From the NCBI GenBank assembly GCA_001804815.1, contig MHBI01000053.1, positions 124,001 to 188,000 of the forward strand: DNA of 64,000 bases, given 5' to 3'. The DNA comes from Lentisphaerae bacterium GWF2_50_93 (lineage in GTDB: Bacteria; Verrucomicrobiota; Lentisphaeria; Victivallales; GWF2-50-93). Within the stretch, counting starts at the first letter, position 1, and each line of letters starts with the position of its first letter. Shown here in pieces: positions 36,951 to 46,095 of this stretch. The notes beneath the pieces were generated by a model. It saw only the letters and a list, made by a program, of their open reading frames with translations. It made no database searches and was not told the DNA's origin. The position numbers and the translations under genes were made by a program.

Positions 36951-36983
36951 AAAATCCCTTGCAATATCCTGCAAAGGATTTTA
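36951..36983 (-). promoter_or_regulatory. Stop-anchored hairpin spanning the rubredoxin-TIGR02757 gap
   Basis: On the transcribed strand the rubredoxin TAA opens a stem TAAAATCCTTTGCA that pairs, with one mismatch, with the TGCAAGGGATTTTA before the next start; the loop is GGATAT. The SD of the next gene is inside the 3' arm, so folding could tune its translation. Confidence 0.45.
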
Positions 36984-37142
36984 ATCCTGCTTGGAGAAGG
37001 AGTCCTTGCCTACTCCGCATTCCGGGCATGTCCAGTCATCCGGGAGATCGGCAAAAGACGTTCCTGGAGCTATCCCATGATCGGGATCTCCCTTTGCAGG
37101 ATCATAAACCCAGCCACACGCATCGCATACATATTTGTCCAT
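36981..37142 (-). CDS. Rubredoxin
   Basis: This 53-residue protein carries the two Fe-binding knuckles [12 protein letters not shown] and [10 protein letters not shown] with the usual [13 protein letters not shown] between them. It is a one-electron carrier in the cytoplasm and the natural donor to the flavodiiron protein and rubrerythrin encoded upstream. The start at 37142 has a strong AGGAGG; longer in-frame starts would translate a palindromic repeat and are rejected. Confidence 0.95.
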   Translation of the reverse strand: MDKYVCDACGWVYDPAKGDPDHGIAPGTSFADLPDDWTCPECGVGKDSFSKQD

Positions 37143-37196
37143 AAGAACCTCCTGTTTTAATTCTCGATTATTAAGCGTCAAACTTGGTGTTTGTGT

Positions 37197-37257
37197 CTTT
37201 AAGCAGGGCGGTTTTAAACCGCCAAATAATTGTCGGGTTAAAACCCGACATACTTCC
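37197..37257. repeat. Double-hairpin repeat between fdp and rubredoxin
   Basis: GGCGGTTTTAAACCGCC and TGTCGGGTTAAAACCCGACA stand side by side. It resembles the GGTAGGG family in having two adjacent short palindromes and an AAGCAGGGCGG entry. It lies inside a probable operon and may act on mRNA stability. Confidence 0.55.
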
Positions 37258-37285
37258 AATAACAAATATCCTCGTTATGCCCAGC

Positions 37286-38506
37286 TCAACCGTTGTTTAG
37301 ATTAATGATTTTCCCGCGAAGCGTTGTTCCGACCAGTCTGCCAAGCTCCATACAGGCATTCAAGTCGGCGTCGGCCGGCACATATTTCACCCTGATGCCA
37401 TCGTTGACAAGTTCGACATTCATCGCCTTGAGACAGTCGTTAAGCTGTCCGAGTGATTCACCGCTCCATCCATATGACGAGAAGGACGCTCCAACCATGT
37501 TCAACGGGCGCAGCCCCTTGACGTAGGTCAGCACATCGGCGAGCGTCGGAAATATATTGTTGTTCAAGGTCGGCGAACCGACGATGATCGCACTTGACTT
37601 GAGGATTTCCGTGGCAACGTCGCTCCTGTGGCTGACGCTCATTGGAAGGATCTTGAAATCCACTCCTGATTCCCTGAGCCCCTCTCCTATCGCATTTGCC
37701 ATTGACGCCGTACTGTTCCACATCGTGTCATATACGACAACAGCCCGGGGAACCGGCTTGTGTTCGGACCATTTCCTGTACAGCTCGATTATCTTTCCAA
37801 TGTTGGAACGCCAGATCGGGCCATGGTCGGTCGCGACCAGCTTGATCGGAAGCTTCATTTCTCCGACTGCGTCGAGAAGCTTGATTATGAGGTTGGAGTA
37901 TGGCATCAGGATGTTGGCGAAATATTTTTCCGACTCCTCCTCGAGCACATCCCAGACGTTCTCGTCGTCAAAGAGCCTGTCAACCGCCAGATGCATCCCG
38001 AAAGCATCCTGGGAGAAGAGGATCTGCTCCTCCTTCAAATAGCTGAACATGCTGTCCGGCCAATGAAGCATCTTGGTTTCAATAAAGGTCAGGTTCATGT
38101 TGCCAAGAGAGAGATTTTCACCGTTCATGACAGGCGTGATCTTCGAACCTATCCTCAACTGCGATTCCAGAATCTTCTGCCCCATCGCGGATGCAAAGAC
38201 CTTTTCAGGCTTGACGATGTCCATGATCTGGGGCAGGCATCCGGAATGATCCATCTCGGCATGGTTCGAGACTATGTAGTCGATCCTGGAGGGATCCACC
38301 ACCGACGATATCCTGGACAGGAGCTCGCCCATGAATGGAGTCTTCACAGTGTCGACGAGAGTTATCTTGTCGGCCATGATCAGATAGGCATTGTAGGTCG
38401 TCCCCCTGCTTGTCTGATATCCGTGGAAATCGCGGGTGGTCCAGTCGACGGCGCCGACCCAGTATACATTGTCGCTTATTTTTACAGCTTTTCCGACGTT
38501 GTTCAT
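37286..38506 (-). CDS. Flavodiiron protein (oxygen/NO reductase)
   Basis: The N-terminal metallo-beta-lactamase-like diiron domain has the ligand set SNHAEMDHSG, with further His in KMLHWPDSMF and VATDHGPIW and Asp in FSQDAFG. It is followed by a flavodoxin domain from about residue 255 (AVVVYDTMWNSTASMANAIGE, SPTLNNNIFPTL). It reduces O2 to water or NO to N2O in the cytoplasm with electrons from rubredoxin, which is encoded next. The order rbr-dfx-ftn-fdp-rd points to a dedicated oxygen-defence operon in an anaerobe. Confidence 0.95.
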   Translation of the reverse strand: MNNVGKAVKISDNVYWVGAVDWTTRDFHGYQTSRGTTYNAYLIMADKITLVDTVKTPFMGELLSRISSVVDPSRIDYIVSNHAEMDHSGCLPQIMDIVKPEKVFASAMGQKILESQLRIGSKITPVMNGENLSLGNMNLTFIETKMLHWPDSMFSYLKEEQILFSQDAFGMHLAVDRLFDDENVWDVLEEESEKYFANILMPYSNLIIKLLDAVGEMKLPIKLVATDHGPIWRSNIGKIIELYRKWSEHKPVPRAVVVYDTMWNSTASMANAIGEGLRESGVDFKILPMSVSHRSDVATEILKSSAIIVGSPTLNNNIFPTLADVLTYVKGLRPLNMVGASFSSYGWSGESLGQLNDCLKAMNVELVNDGIRVKYVPADADLNACMELGRLVGTTLRGKIINLNNG

Positions 38507-38519
38507 ATATTACCTTATA

Positions 38520-39068
38520 TCATGGTGCGGCAGCGCCGGGAGCCTTTATTCCACCGGGAATGACCGGGAACATAAATATCCTCTGGGCCTTTTCCCTGTC
38601 GAGCATGAGAAGCGCCTCCTTCGAATCCTCTGCAAGCTTGAGCTCGTTTATGATCTCGTTGGCGTTCGCCTCCTCCTCAACCTGTTCGCTGATGTACCAC
38701 TGCATGAAATTCCTGGTGGCGTAATCCTTTTCAGCTTCCGCGAGGGCGGCGATGTTGTTTATCCTTGAAGTGACGATTTCCTCATGTGCCAGCACGTTTT
38801 CAAAAGCCGCAAGCGCGGACTTCCATTCCGATTTGGGCTGGGCAATCGCCTTCAGGGCGACCTTGCCTCCGCGGTCGATGATGAAATTGTAGAATCCCAT
38901 GCCGTGGACGGTCTCCTCCTGGGCCTGGATCTGCATCCAGTTGGCGAAGCCGTTGAGCCCCTTGAACCTGAGGTGGGCGGCCATCGCAAGATAGATGTAC
39001 GCCGAGTACAGCTCGAAGTTGATCTGATCGTTTATTGCTGCTTCAATTTTCCTGGGTATCATGGTCAT
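38520..39068 (-). CDS. Ferritin
   Basis: The four-helix ferritin has the ferroxidase residues in NFELYSAYIYLAMAAH and QAQEETVHGMGFYNF, and the third-helix YISEQVEEEANANEII. At 182 residues it is slightly long because of a Pro/Gly/Ala-rich tail. It stores iron and removes Fe2+ that would drive Fenton chemistry. Its ATG overlaps the desulfoferrodoxin stop by ATGA; 13 nt separate it from the flavodiiron gene. Confidence 0.94.
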   Translation of the reverse strand: MTMIPRKIEAAINDQINFELYSAYIYLAMAAHLRFKGLNGFANWMQIQAQEETVHGMGFYNFIIDRGGKVALKAIAQPKSEWKSALAAFENVLAHEEIVTSRINNIAALAEAEKDYATRNFMQWYISEQVEEEANANEIINELKLAEDSKEALLMLDREKAQRIFMFPVIPGGIKAPGAAAP

Positions 39069-39442
39069 GCCCTCCAGAGGCCGTGCAGATTGCAGTATGC
39101 ACGCACGATGAGCTTGTCTGTGAAGGGGACATAGAATTCGGCCTCAGGAGCCTGTCCGGGCTTGAGATACTTGCGGTTCACATAGTCGCCGTTCACAACT
39201 TCTATCCACTGGATGTAGTGTTTCTCCTCCATCGGATGGGGAACTGCTCCTACCGTGATCTTGACGCCGACCTTGCCCTGCTGGACAACCGGGACATGTT
39301 TTTCCTTGGCGGCGTCGACGCTGTTCTCCTTGAGGACCTGCACAGGTTCTCCGCAGCATGTGATATCGGCGCAGTCTCCGTCGGTAAGGACTTCGAAAGT
39401 AACCCCCTTGCAGCACTTCAGAATTTCAAGTCTTTTAGCCAT
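39065..39442 (-). CDS. Desulfoferrodoxin-like superoxide reductase
   Basis: The C-terminal neelaredoxin domain is complete: HVPVVQQ, VPHPMEEKHYIQWIE and YCNLHGLW give the four His and one Cys of the catalytic Fe site that reduces superoxide to peroxide. The N-terminal desulforedoxin-like knuckle is altered: where the family has CxxC it reads LEILKCCKG, while the later CC pair (DITCCGEP) is kept. Center I may therefore be lost or rearranged. AGGAGG-like sequence precedes the ATG. Confidence 0.92.
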   Translation of the reverse strand: MAKRLEILKCCKGVTFEVLTDGDCADITCCGEPVQVLKENSVDAAKEKHVPVVQQGKVGVKITVGAVPHPMEEKHYIQWIEVVNGDYVNRKYLKPGQAPEAEFYVPFTDKLIVRAYCNLHGLWRA

Positions 39443-39522
39443 TTGCCTTCCTCCTTTTTTATGTACTACCGTCCAGCCGAAGAAAACTAGCCTGCAAGCA
39501 GGCGTTTTTCAAGTCCGGCTGG

Positions 39523-40101
39523 TCACCAGTTCTCCTTTTTAATCTCGAAGTACGACTGCGGATGCTGGCAGGCCGCGCATTTCTTCGGCGCTTCGTTGCC
39601 CTCATGCACATATCCGCATTTCCTGCACTGCCATTTGACCTTGGCGTCCTTCTTGAACACCTTGCCTTCCTTCAGGTTCCCAAGCAGCGCGCTGTAGCGG
39701 TCTTCATGCTCTTTCTCGGCCTTTGAAACCATCCTGAAGAGGACTGCCACATCCTTGAAGCCTTCCTTTTCGGCAATATCGGCAAATTCCGGATAGAGAC
39801 TGCTCCACTCATGGTGTTCACCCGCGGCGGCATGGGCGAGATTGTCCTCGGTGCTTCCAATTCTGCCGGCCGGATAGGAGGCCGTTATTTCAAGATCCCC
39901 TCCTTCGAGATGCTTGAAGAAGTTCTTCGCATGTATCCTCTCCTGATCGGCGGTCTCCTCGAAGATGGCAGCTATCTGCTCGTATCCCTCCTTGGCCGCG
40001 GCTCCAGCCGAATACGAATAGCGGTTCCTCGCCTGTGATTCCCCGGCAAAGGCCTTCAATAAATTCTTCTCGGTCTGCGTCCCCTTGATGCCACTGGACA
40101 T
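39523..40101 (-). CDS. Rubrerythrin
   Basis: An N-terminal diiron four-helix domain (AFAGESQARNRYSYSAG, ETADQERIHAKNFFKHL, GEHHEWSSLYPEF, SKAEKEHEDRY) is joined to a C-terminal rubredoxin-like domain (WQCRKCGYVHEG, PKKCAACQHPQSYF). It reduces hydrogen peroxide with electrons from rubredoxin. The start at 40101 has AAGGAG; the longer frame is rejected. It is the first gene after perR, separated by a hairpin that may partly end perR transcription. Confidence 0.95.
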   Translation of the reverse strand: MSSGIKGTQTEKNLLKAFAGESQARNRYSYSAGAAAKEGYEQIAAIFEETADQERIHAKNFFKHLEGGDLEITASYPAGRIGSTEDNLAHAAAGEHHEWSSLYPEFADIAEKEGFKDVAVLFRMVSKAEKEHEDRYSALLGNLKEGKVFKKDAKVKWQCRKCGYVHEGNEAPKKCAACQHPQSYFEIKKENW

Positions 40102-40145
40102 TTTAAAACTCCTTGTTGTTCCATTTAAGATTCCATTTTCCAATA

Positions 40146-40182
40146 TAAATAATCACCGAAGGCATCCTTCGGTGATTGTTTA
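40146..40182 (-). terminator. Hairpin after perR
   Basis: On the transcribed strand TAAACAATCACCGAAGG, loop ATG, CCTTCGGTGATTATTTA. The stem starts at the perR stop codon and has a 12-bp perfect core. Weak T-richness follows, so partial termination between perR and rubrerythrin is likely. Confidence 0.6.
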
Positions 40183-40557
40183 TCCGCATTTCCCGCATTT
40201 CCCCATGAAGACAATATTCATGTCCATGACATTCCTGTTGAGCCTTTTCGTCTCCCTGAGATATTTATCGAGCGATTCCGCGCCCTTGGGGATGAAGTCG
40301 ATCACCCTTCCGCAGCTCGAGCACTTCAGATGGCTGTGCTGGCTCGTGTCGCCGTCAAACCTCATCTGCGTGCCGCCCACCTCGACCTTCCGTATGAGCC
40401 CGGACTTCGAGAGCACTTCCAGGTTCCTGTAGACGGAGGCGAGGCTGACCTTAGGAGTCTTCCTGCGTATGATCTCGTAGAACTCCTCGGCAGTAGGATG
40501 GCACTTGAGCTTCTTCAGCTCATCCACCATCATCCTTCTCTGTGTCGTCAGTATCAT
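40180..40557 (-). CDS. perR: Fur-family regulator, probably PerR-like
   Basis: The 125-residue protein has the Fur winged helix (HPTAEEFYEIIRRKTPKVSL, ASVYRNLEVLSKSGLIRKV), the metal motif SQHSHLKCSSCGRV, and a second Cys pair at the C-terminus (GKCGKCG) for structural zinc. Position ahead of rubrerythrin, superoxide reductase and flavodiiron genes argues for a peroxide-sensing PerR over an iron-sensing Fur. A Fur/PerR-type palindrome lies just upstream, consistent with autoregulation. AGGAAGGG precedes the ATG. Confidence 0.85.
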   Translation of the reverse strand: MILTTQRRMMVDELKKLKCHPTAEEFYEIIRRKTPKVSLASVYRNLEVLSKSGLIRKVEVGGTQMRFDGDTSQHSHLKCSSCGRVIDFIPKGAESLDKYLRETKRLNRNVMDMNIVFMGKCGKCG

Positions 40558-40571
40558 CTGCGCCCTTCCTT

Positions 40572-40590
40572 AATAAGAATGATTCTCATT
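40572..40590. promoter_or_regulatory. Fur/PerR-type operator
   Basis: AATAAGAATGATTCTCATT, with the inner palindrome AGAATGATTCT, resembles Fur-family boxes (TGATAATNATTATCA pattern). It lies about 15 nt before perR and in the divergent gap to marC. Confidence 0.6.
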
Positions 40591-40697
40591 CTGTAGTATA
40601 CAACATCCGGCCATGTCAGGCAAGAGCTGAATCAAAAGAATCCCTTAAAATTCCAGCTCGGATTTGACTTTTGCAGCCTCCTGGAATCTTTTAAGTC

Positions 40698-41315
40698 ATG
40701 AATCCTGATTTCACAATGGTGATTGAAACAACTCTTTACTTTCTCGCGCTCATCAATCCAGCGAGCAAGATATTCCTGCTTTCCTCCATAGATCCGCCGA
40801 TCGACCGCAAAAAACTCTTCGGCCTGTCAGTCCAGTCGACCGTAGTGGCGTTCATAATCCTGCTCATGGTGACATTCATAGGCAGTTTCATCCTGCGGTC
40901 GGTCTTCCATGTTGAAATCTACTCCCTCAAGGTCGCGGGCGGCATAATCCTGTTCATCATAGGCCTCCAGGCGGTAAGAAACGGAAGATTCTACGAGAGC
41001 AGCCTCCATGGAAGCCTTTCAGACATCTCAGTAGTCCCCCTCGGCGCCCCTCTTATTGCAGGCCCTGGAACAATCACAGCCGCGATATCATTGAGCTCGT
41101 CGTCAGGACTCTGGCTTACAACGTCGGCCATAACCCTGGCACTGGCGCTTAACTTCCTGATGATGATAAGCTCAACATGGATCGCGAAAATCCTCGGACG
41201 CTTCCATGTCATCGGCCCGCTGATAAGGATCACGGGCCTGATAGTCGCGGCAGTAGCCGTCCAGATGGTGCTGGGCGGCATCGGCGACTGGTATTCCCTT
41301 GTCAAGGTAAAATAA
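40698..41315 (+). CDS. MarC-family integral membrane protein
   Basis: At 205 residues with six helices, it carries ALINPASKIFLLSSI at the start and VPLGAPLIAGPGTITAAI in the middle, both typical of the MarC/UPF0056 family. The family is widespread, its transport role is not established, and it is not a proven multidrug-resistance factor. It is divergent from perR across 140 nt and may share the Fur-type box. Confidence 0.85.
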   Translation: MNPDFTMVIETTLYFLALINPASKIFLLSSIDPPIDRKKLFGLSVQSTVVAFIILLMVTFIGSFILRSVFHVEIYSLKVAGGIILFIIGLQAVRNGRFYESSLHGSLSDISVVPLGAPLIAGPGTITAAISLSSSSGLWLTTSAITLALALNFLMMISSTWIAKILGRFHVIGPLIRITGLIVAAVAVQMVLGGIGDWYSLVKVK

Positions 41316-41435
41316 TCCTGTATTCCCATCCCCTTGAAATCTTATTTCGATTCTGATACAATGCCGGCATGGGTTCGGGGAAAGCACCCTGAGTGCAGAT
41401 TTATTTATTTTTTTTGTAATCATGCCTTGCATTGC

Positions 41436-41455
41436 TAATATTAACGTTAATATTA
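41436..41455. promoter_or_regulatory. Perfect 20-bp palindrome, LacI-type operator
   Basis: TAATATTAACGTTAATATTA is a perfect palindrome with the central CG common to LacI-family operators. It lies 25 bases before the LacI-type gene. Autoregulation of the regulator and the downstream GH16/pseudopilin operon is likely. Confidence 0.7.
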
Positions 41456-41480
41456 AATACAAAACGAGGCGGTGTCTGAT

Positions 41481-42560
41481 ATGATAAACATGATGGCAAA
41501 AAATGTCACTCTGAAGGAGATTGCCAAGGCCTGCGGGGTCACGCCTCAGACCGCAAGCAGGATACTCAACAGCACGCAGGGGCATCTCTACCGCAAGGAG
41601 ACCAGGGAACTCGTCTCCGAAACCGCCCAGAGGATGGGATACCGCCTGAACACCTCCGCACAGGCGATGCGCAATGGAAAGCACAAATGCATAAGCCTGC
41701 TCGGAAGCTCGGTGCACTGGAACAGCTTTTTTTCCGGAGAACTCCTCCTTTCATTCCAGAAAACCCTTTCAGCCCTCAACTACAACATCATCATAAATGT
41801 CCTGCCCGGAGAGGAAGCCAGGGCCGGAGAGGAACTTCCAAGGATCTTCAGGGAGAATTCGGTCGACGGGGTGCTTGTCGGAATAACCCATATCATTCCC
41901 GACTGGCTCGAAGCGATGATAAACAACATGAACGTGCCTGTCGTATGGGTCGGCTCGAAGCATGAGAAGGACTGCGTGCACCATGACGACTTCGACGCGG
42001 CCTACAGGATAACAAGACGGCTTCTTCTCGGCAACCACAGGCGTATCGCATATGTCGACTATGCCATTCCATTGGAAGAGGCCAATCTCAAGTCGGCGCA
42101 TTTCAGCGTACTTGACAGGATGAACGGATACAGGAAGGCCATGGAAGAGGCGGGAGCCGAACCCCGTGTCGTCAGAACCAGGAAGAAGATCCCCCTTGAT
42201 GAACGCGTGGCCTACACCACGGACAAGCTCCTGAAGAATCTGAAGCCGACGGCAGTGATCACGTATGACATGCCTTTCACGGGAACACCGGTGCTGTATT
42301 CAATATACCGGAACGGATTGAAGGTGCCGGACGATATTTCCCTTGTCTCATTCACCCCGTATGAATGGATGGAGAACGATCTGATAATTTCAAGCTACAT
42401 TCCGTCGAGGCTGAACGTCGGGGAAATCGCCGCGAGGCTCCTCTACGACAAGATAAACAACGGAGGACAGCCAGCGAAACCGGTAGTGCTTCCTTTCGAT
42501 TTTATTGAAGGCAACACCGTCAGGGAACTCAGGCATTTAAAGGAGAGGGGTGGAAAATGA
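41481..42560 (+). CDS. LacI-family transcriptional regulator
   Basis: The N-terminal helix-turn-helix is [20 protein letters not shown] with a hinge [17 protein letters not shown], followed by a periplasmic-binding-like sensor ([49 protein letters not shown]). It would release its operator on binding a sugar made by the hydrolases. ATG 41481 is preferred, with GAGG upstream; a GTG at 41472 and ATGs at 41490 and 41493 are also possible. The stop overlaps the ATG of a pseudopilin gene (ATGA), so the regulator is part of the operon. Confidence 0.88.
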   Translation: MINMMAKNVTLKEIAKACGVTPQTASRILNSTQGHLYRKETRELVSETAQRMGYRLNTSAQAMRNGKHKCISLLGSSVHWNSFFSGELLLSFQKTLSALNYNIIINVLPGEEARAGEELPRIFRENSVDGVLVGITHIIPDWLEAMINNMNVPVVWVGSKHEKDCVHHDDFDAAYRITRRLLLGNHRRIAYVDYAIPLEEANLKSAHFSVLDRMNGYRKAMEEAGAEPRVVRTRKKIPLDERVAYTTDKLLKNLKPTAVITYDMPFTGTPVLYSIYRNGLKVPDDISLVSFTPYEWMENDLIISSYIPSRLNVGEIAARLLYDKINNGGQPAKPVVLPFDFIEGNTVRELRHLKERGGK

Positions 42561-43288
42561 AGAAAATCAATTCTAGTTCTTCCTTTTCAGGGAAAAGAAA
42601 AAATAAATTCACCCTGATCGAGCTGCTGGTGGTTATTGCAATCATTGCAATTCTCATCTGCATGCTCCTCCCTGCCCTGAAACAGGCAAAGGAGATTGCT
42701 TTGAGCACAACATGCAAGAGCAACATGAAACAGCTGGGAGCGGCAATGATGATGTATGTTTCGGACAACCAGGGATACTATCCTCCAGGCTCGCCCACCT
42801 ATTCCAATTTTACATGGAATGGGGTGACGAAGTCCTCGGCGACTGTGCCGTGGTATTCGGCATATTTCATTGGCCCGTATTTTGGAAACACCAATATTTG
42901 CGCGACATCTTTTGATCAACCCTGGCAGACGCCGACAAACAAGGCTGCCTACTGTCCAAAACTCCTGGCGTTATACAACGGTTTTCCTGGCAATCGTACC
43001 TGGATAGGATACAACGGCAGGTTTCCCAACAATTTTTGCTATGGGGGCACGATAAGGCCCTTCACGGCGATATCGAACCCAACGAAAGTGGTTTTGTTTG
43101 TCGATGTTGTAAGCGGATACATATTTGAGCGCTGGTATATCAATGAAGCGGGCTACGGAAGCACCTCATGGCCTGAATACCGGCATGTTAATTCTGCAAA
43201 CGTGACATTCCTCGATGGAAGCGTCAGGGGCACGAAGAGCCTGTATAATGAAAAGATAGACGGACTTGTCACAAACGCAGCGCAATGA
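42557..43288 (+). CDS. Pseudopilin with H-X9-DG motif, first of the GH16 locus
   Basis: A basic N-terminal stretch (KRKNK) precedes [18 protein letters not shown], the prepilin cleavage site and helix. The C-terminus has [12 protein letters not shown], an exact H-X9-DG motif. In the 243-residue protein the globular part is aromatic-rich ([14 protein letters not shown]), which might suit glycan contact. It is coupled to the LacI-type gene by ATGA and followed within 29 nt by the GH16 gene, so all three are made together. Confidence 0.88.
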   Translation: MKKINSSSSFSGKRKNKFTLIELLVVIAIIAILICMLLPALKQAKEIALSTTCKSNMKQLGAAMMMYVSDNQGYYPPGSPTYSNFTWNGVTKSSATVPWYSAYFIGPYFGNTNICATSFDQPWQTPTNKAAYCPKLLALYNGFPGNRTWIGYNGRFPNNFCYGGTIRPFTAISNPTKVVLFVDVVSGYIFERWYINEAGYGSTSWPEYRHVNSANVTFLDGSVRGTKSLYNEKIDGLVTNAAQ

Positions 43289-43316
43289 AAATCACATAAA
43301 CATAAAAGGATAAAGC

Positions 43317-45215
43317 ATGAAATTGAAACTGATTCTCGCAGGATTATGCGCGATTGGAACCCTTTCGGCGGGCGCCGAGGACAAGATGCTGATCGACTTC
43401 AAGAACCCGGATTCCGCAAAGAGGATAAGCGACAACGGTCCCGACACGAAATTCGCGATTGTCGGCGGTCTGAACGGGAATGTCCTCGAAATCACGAACA
43501 CCCCCGGATCAAACGGTTATCCCGGTGTCAAGATCACACCGGAAGACACCCACTGGGATCTTTCGCAGAACAGCAGGATAGAAGTGGATGTCGCCAACCT
43601 GTCCGATACGAACATCACAATATGCCTGAGGATCGACAACCCCGGCGACTGGAAGGCCAATCCATGGAACAGCGAGAATTTCGCTCTCGGCGCCGGAAAA
43701 TCAGGGACCGCGAAGGTGTCCTTCGGATACTCATGGGGGAAACCCGGATTCAAGCTTGATCCGTCAAAGGTCAGCCAGATAATGATCTTCACTTCAAAGC
43801 CTAAGAAGGAGATCAAGTTCCGCATCGATGCGGTCCGTGCCGCCGGAAAAGCCGGTGAAAAGCCCAAGGGGACCATTGAAAAAATAAAACCGAAGGATGG
43901 CGTAGTCCTGGCATTCGGCGGAGGATATCCGGAAGACTGGATCGACAACCGGGGCACGAAGACAGCAATCGCGGGGAATTCCGCGCAGATCACATTCTCG
44001 ACCGATCCCAAGGACAAATGGCCTGGAGTATTCTTCAAGGCGCCGGAAGGCGTGATCTGGGATCTTTCCGCCTGCACACAGGTCGAATTCACCATGATGA
44101 ACACAGGCGCGAAGCCTGCCAGGATCTTCTGCAGGGTCGACAACAACAACGCAGACGGCAAGAAGCACTGCGCGGTGGCGGACGCCACGATTGAAGCCGG
44201 AGCGAAGAAGACCGTCACCGTGCCGTTCGTTACCGACAAGATCTGGGACGGGGAAGTGAAGGATTCCGGATTCAAATTCTCAAGCAGCGATGTCATCGGA
44301 CTCCTGATATTCATTGAACAGAACGGCGAGGAGAAGAAAATAAACCTCGAATCAGTGAAGGCTGTCGCATCCAAAGGGCCCGCATTCCCTGAATGGCTTG
44401 GGCAGAAGCCTCCGGTCGACGGCAACTGGACAAAGACCTTCGAGGACAACTTCGACGGCAACGCTCTTGACATGACGAAATGGACCCTGCCGAACATAAG
44501 GGAGAACATCACAGAGAACACGTTCCCCATCGAGATCGAGGGCGAGAAGAGCTGGTGGGGCAGCCCTTCGGTGCATGTGGCGAAGAACGCCTCGGTCGAA
44601 AATGGCTTTCTGAAATTAAAGACCGACAAGCCGAAGGAAATTCCGGAAGCCCTTCCGAAATTCAAGGATATCAAATATACAACGACGGTCGTCACGACCT
44701 TCGGCAAGTTCACGCAGAAATACGGATATTTCGAATCGCGGATGAAGCTGCCTACGACCATCGGCATGTGGCCGGCGTTCTGGCTCATGCCCGACCGCGG
44801 CAAGGAGGCGGGAATATGGTGGAAGAGGCAGGACACCGCCAATGGGGGAATGGAGTTCGACATCATGGAATATCTGGTGCGCTACGGCGCCTACCGCTAC
44901 AACATCGCCTTCCACTGGGATGGTTATCAGAAGAATCACAAGGTCACCGGCTCGGAAAATATCTATTTCTATGCCGACAAGGACGGTTTTGTAACTTCAG
45001 GTCTGCTCTGGGAGCCCGGCAAGATCACAATGTACTGCAACGGAAATGTGGTGGGGACCTGGAAAAACGACCGCATCGCGAGCGTCCCCGAATACATCAT
45101 GTATACCATGCCTATCGGCGGATGGGGAGGGAATACGAACGTGGATGACAGCAAGCTGCCGGCATATTTCACCGTCGACTACGTGCGTGTCTGGCAGAAG
45201 GACGAATGGAAATAA
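43317..45215 (+). CDS. Secreted GH16-family endo-glycanase with two N-terminal beta-sandwich modules
   Basis: After a signal peptide (MKLKLILAGLCAIGTLSAGA) come two similar modules, about residues 25-180 and 190-345, each with DWKANPWNSENF-like or WPGVFFKAPEGVIWDLS strands. These look like carbohydrate-binding sandwich domains. The GH16 jelly roll occupies about 365-632 and holds the catalytic motif E-F-D-I-M-E at 513-518, with nucleophile Glu 513 and acid/base Glu 518. It also has KYGYFESRMKLP and FTVDYVRVWQ at the end. GH16 enzymes cut beta-1,3/1,4-glucans, agars, carrageenans and related polymers; the exact one is not clear. It is the only hydrolase of its operon. Confidence 0.9.
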   Translation: MKLKLILAGLCAIGTLSAGAEDKMLIDFKNPDSAKRISDNGPDTKFAIVGGLNGNVLEITNTPGSNGYPGVKITPEDTHWDLSQNSRIEVDVANLSDTNITICLRIDNPGDWKANPWNSENFALGAGKSGTAKVSFGYSWGKPGFKLDPSKVSQIMIFTSKPKKEIKFRIDAVRAAGKAGEKPKGTIEKIKPKDGVVLAFGGGYPEDWIDNRGTKTAIAGNSAQITFSTDPKDKWPGVFFKAPEGVIWDLSACTQVEFTMMNTGAKPARIFCRVDNNNADGKKHCAVADATIEAGAKKTVTVPFVTDKIWDGEVKDSGFKFSSSDVIGLLIFIEQNGEEKKINLESVKAVASKGPAFPEWLGQKPPVDGNWTKTFEDNFDGNALDMTKWTLPNIRENITENTFPIEIEGEKSWWGSPSVHVAKNASVENGFLKLKTDKPKEIPEALPKFKDIKYTTTVVTTFGKFTQKYGYFESRMKLPTTIGMWPAFWLMPDRGKEAGIWWKRQDTANGGMEFDIMEYLVRYGAYRYNIAFHWDGYQKNHKVTGSENIYFYADKDGFVTSGLLWEPGKITMYCNGNVVGTWKNDRIASVPEYIMYTMPIGGWGGNTNVDDSKLPAYFTVDYVRVWQKDEWK

Positions 45216-45237
45216 AAATTACGGATGTAATTTTTAT
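45212..45237 (+). terminator. Stop-anchored hairpin after the GH16 gene
   Basis: ATAAAAATTAC, loop GGAT, GTAATTTTTAT: an 11-bp perfect stem whose 5' arm contains the TAA stop. The 3' arm ends in TTTTTAT, so weak termination or mRNA 3' protection is possible. Confidence 0.5.
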
Positions 45238-45349
45238 GATTTTAATTCTATAAAGGAGCGCTGGCGTCCCGCCGGCAGAATAACCTTGCTTTAAGACCAT
45301 GTTTTAGATATAATCATAAAAGGGAATACAACTGCAAGGATGGGATTTG

Positions 45350-45982
45350 ATGAAGAATAAATTTACATTGATCGAACTTCTAGTAGTGATTGCGATAATC
45401 GCAATTCTCGCCGCCCTCCTCCTGCCTGCATTGAAAAACGCGAGGGAGATGGCAAAGACCTCCCTCTGCATCAACAACGAGAAACAGATGGGGCTCATGT
45501 CCGTAAATTATGGCGACGACTACAACAACTGGTTGCCTGCGGGTTGCTGGACAGGAAACCGCGGGCCCGTTTCCACTGGAAACTGGGATGCGTCCATATG
45601 GAATGTCTGGCTCTCATTCCTCTACCAGCCGACTAAATTCATCCAGGAATACGACAGCAGCAGGATTTATGGAACAGTTTTCGACTGCCCATCGAGACCT
45701 TCTACAAGCTGGTACGGCGGCAATTACGGATGGAACATAGGACTCGCTTCACCATGGAATTGGGATGGAAGGTACGAACATCCCAGCATTGTCAAAATCA
45801 AGAACCCGGCGGTCAAGGGGCTTATAGCTGATACCAGCTGGTTCTGCCTGATGATATGGGACTCAAACCAGCTCAGACTGCAACATCATTTCAGAGTCAA
45901 CCTTCTCTTCTCCGACTGCCATGTTGATACGATAAGCAAGCTGGACTATATCAACACCACCAAGGGAAGAGACTACCAATGA
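45350..45982 (+). CDS. Pseudopilin, second of the GH16 locus
   Basis: [20 protein letters not shown] marks the prepilin signal. The 211-residue protein ends with [12 protein letters not shown], an H-X9-DG motif in which Gly is replaced by Cys. AAGGATGGG lies before the ATG at 45350; a TTG one codon earlier is less likely. The globular part is rich in Trp and Asn ([20 protein letters not shown]). It follows the GH16 gene by 134 nt. Confidence 0.85.
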   Translation: MKNKFTLIELLVVIAIIAILAALLLPALKNAREMAKTSLCINNEKQMGLMSVNYGDDYNNWLPAGCWTGNRGPVSTGNWDASIWNVWLSFLYQPTKFIQEYDSSRIYGTVFDCPSRPSTSWYGGNYGWNIGLASPWNWDGRYEHPSIVKIKNPAVKGLIADTSWFCLMIWDSNQLRLQHHFRVNLLFSDCHVDTISKLDYINTTKGRDYQ

Positions 45983-46095
45983 AGGCTTGCACGCCGCATA
46001 TCTGAGCGGCGAGGTTAAATACAAGGGCAGGTAGATGCATCCCCCCGGGACCGTATTGAACTGCGAAAGAATTATAAAAGAAAAAATGGACACCG

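Noticed and set aside
37143..37265. Longer rubredoxin with a 41-residue extension
   Set aside because: The extension translates a double-hairpin repeat, and AGGAGG is correctly placed for the short form.
43517..44866. 449-codon open frame on the minus strand across the GH16 gene
   Set aside because: The plus strand has a signal peptide, binding modules and the GH16 catalytic motif. The antisense frame arises from codon bias and has no recognisable domain.
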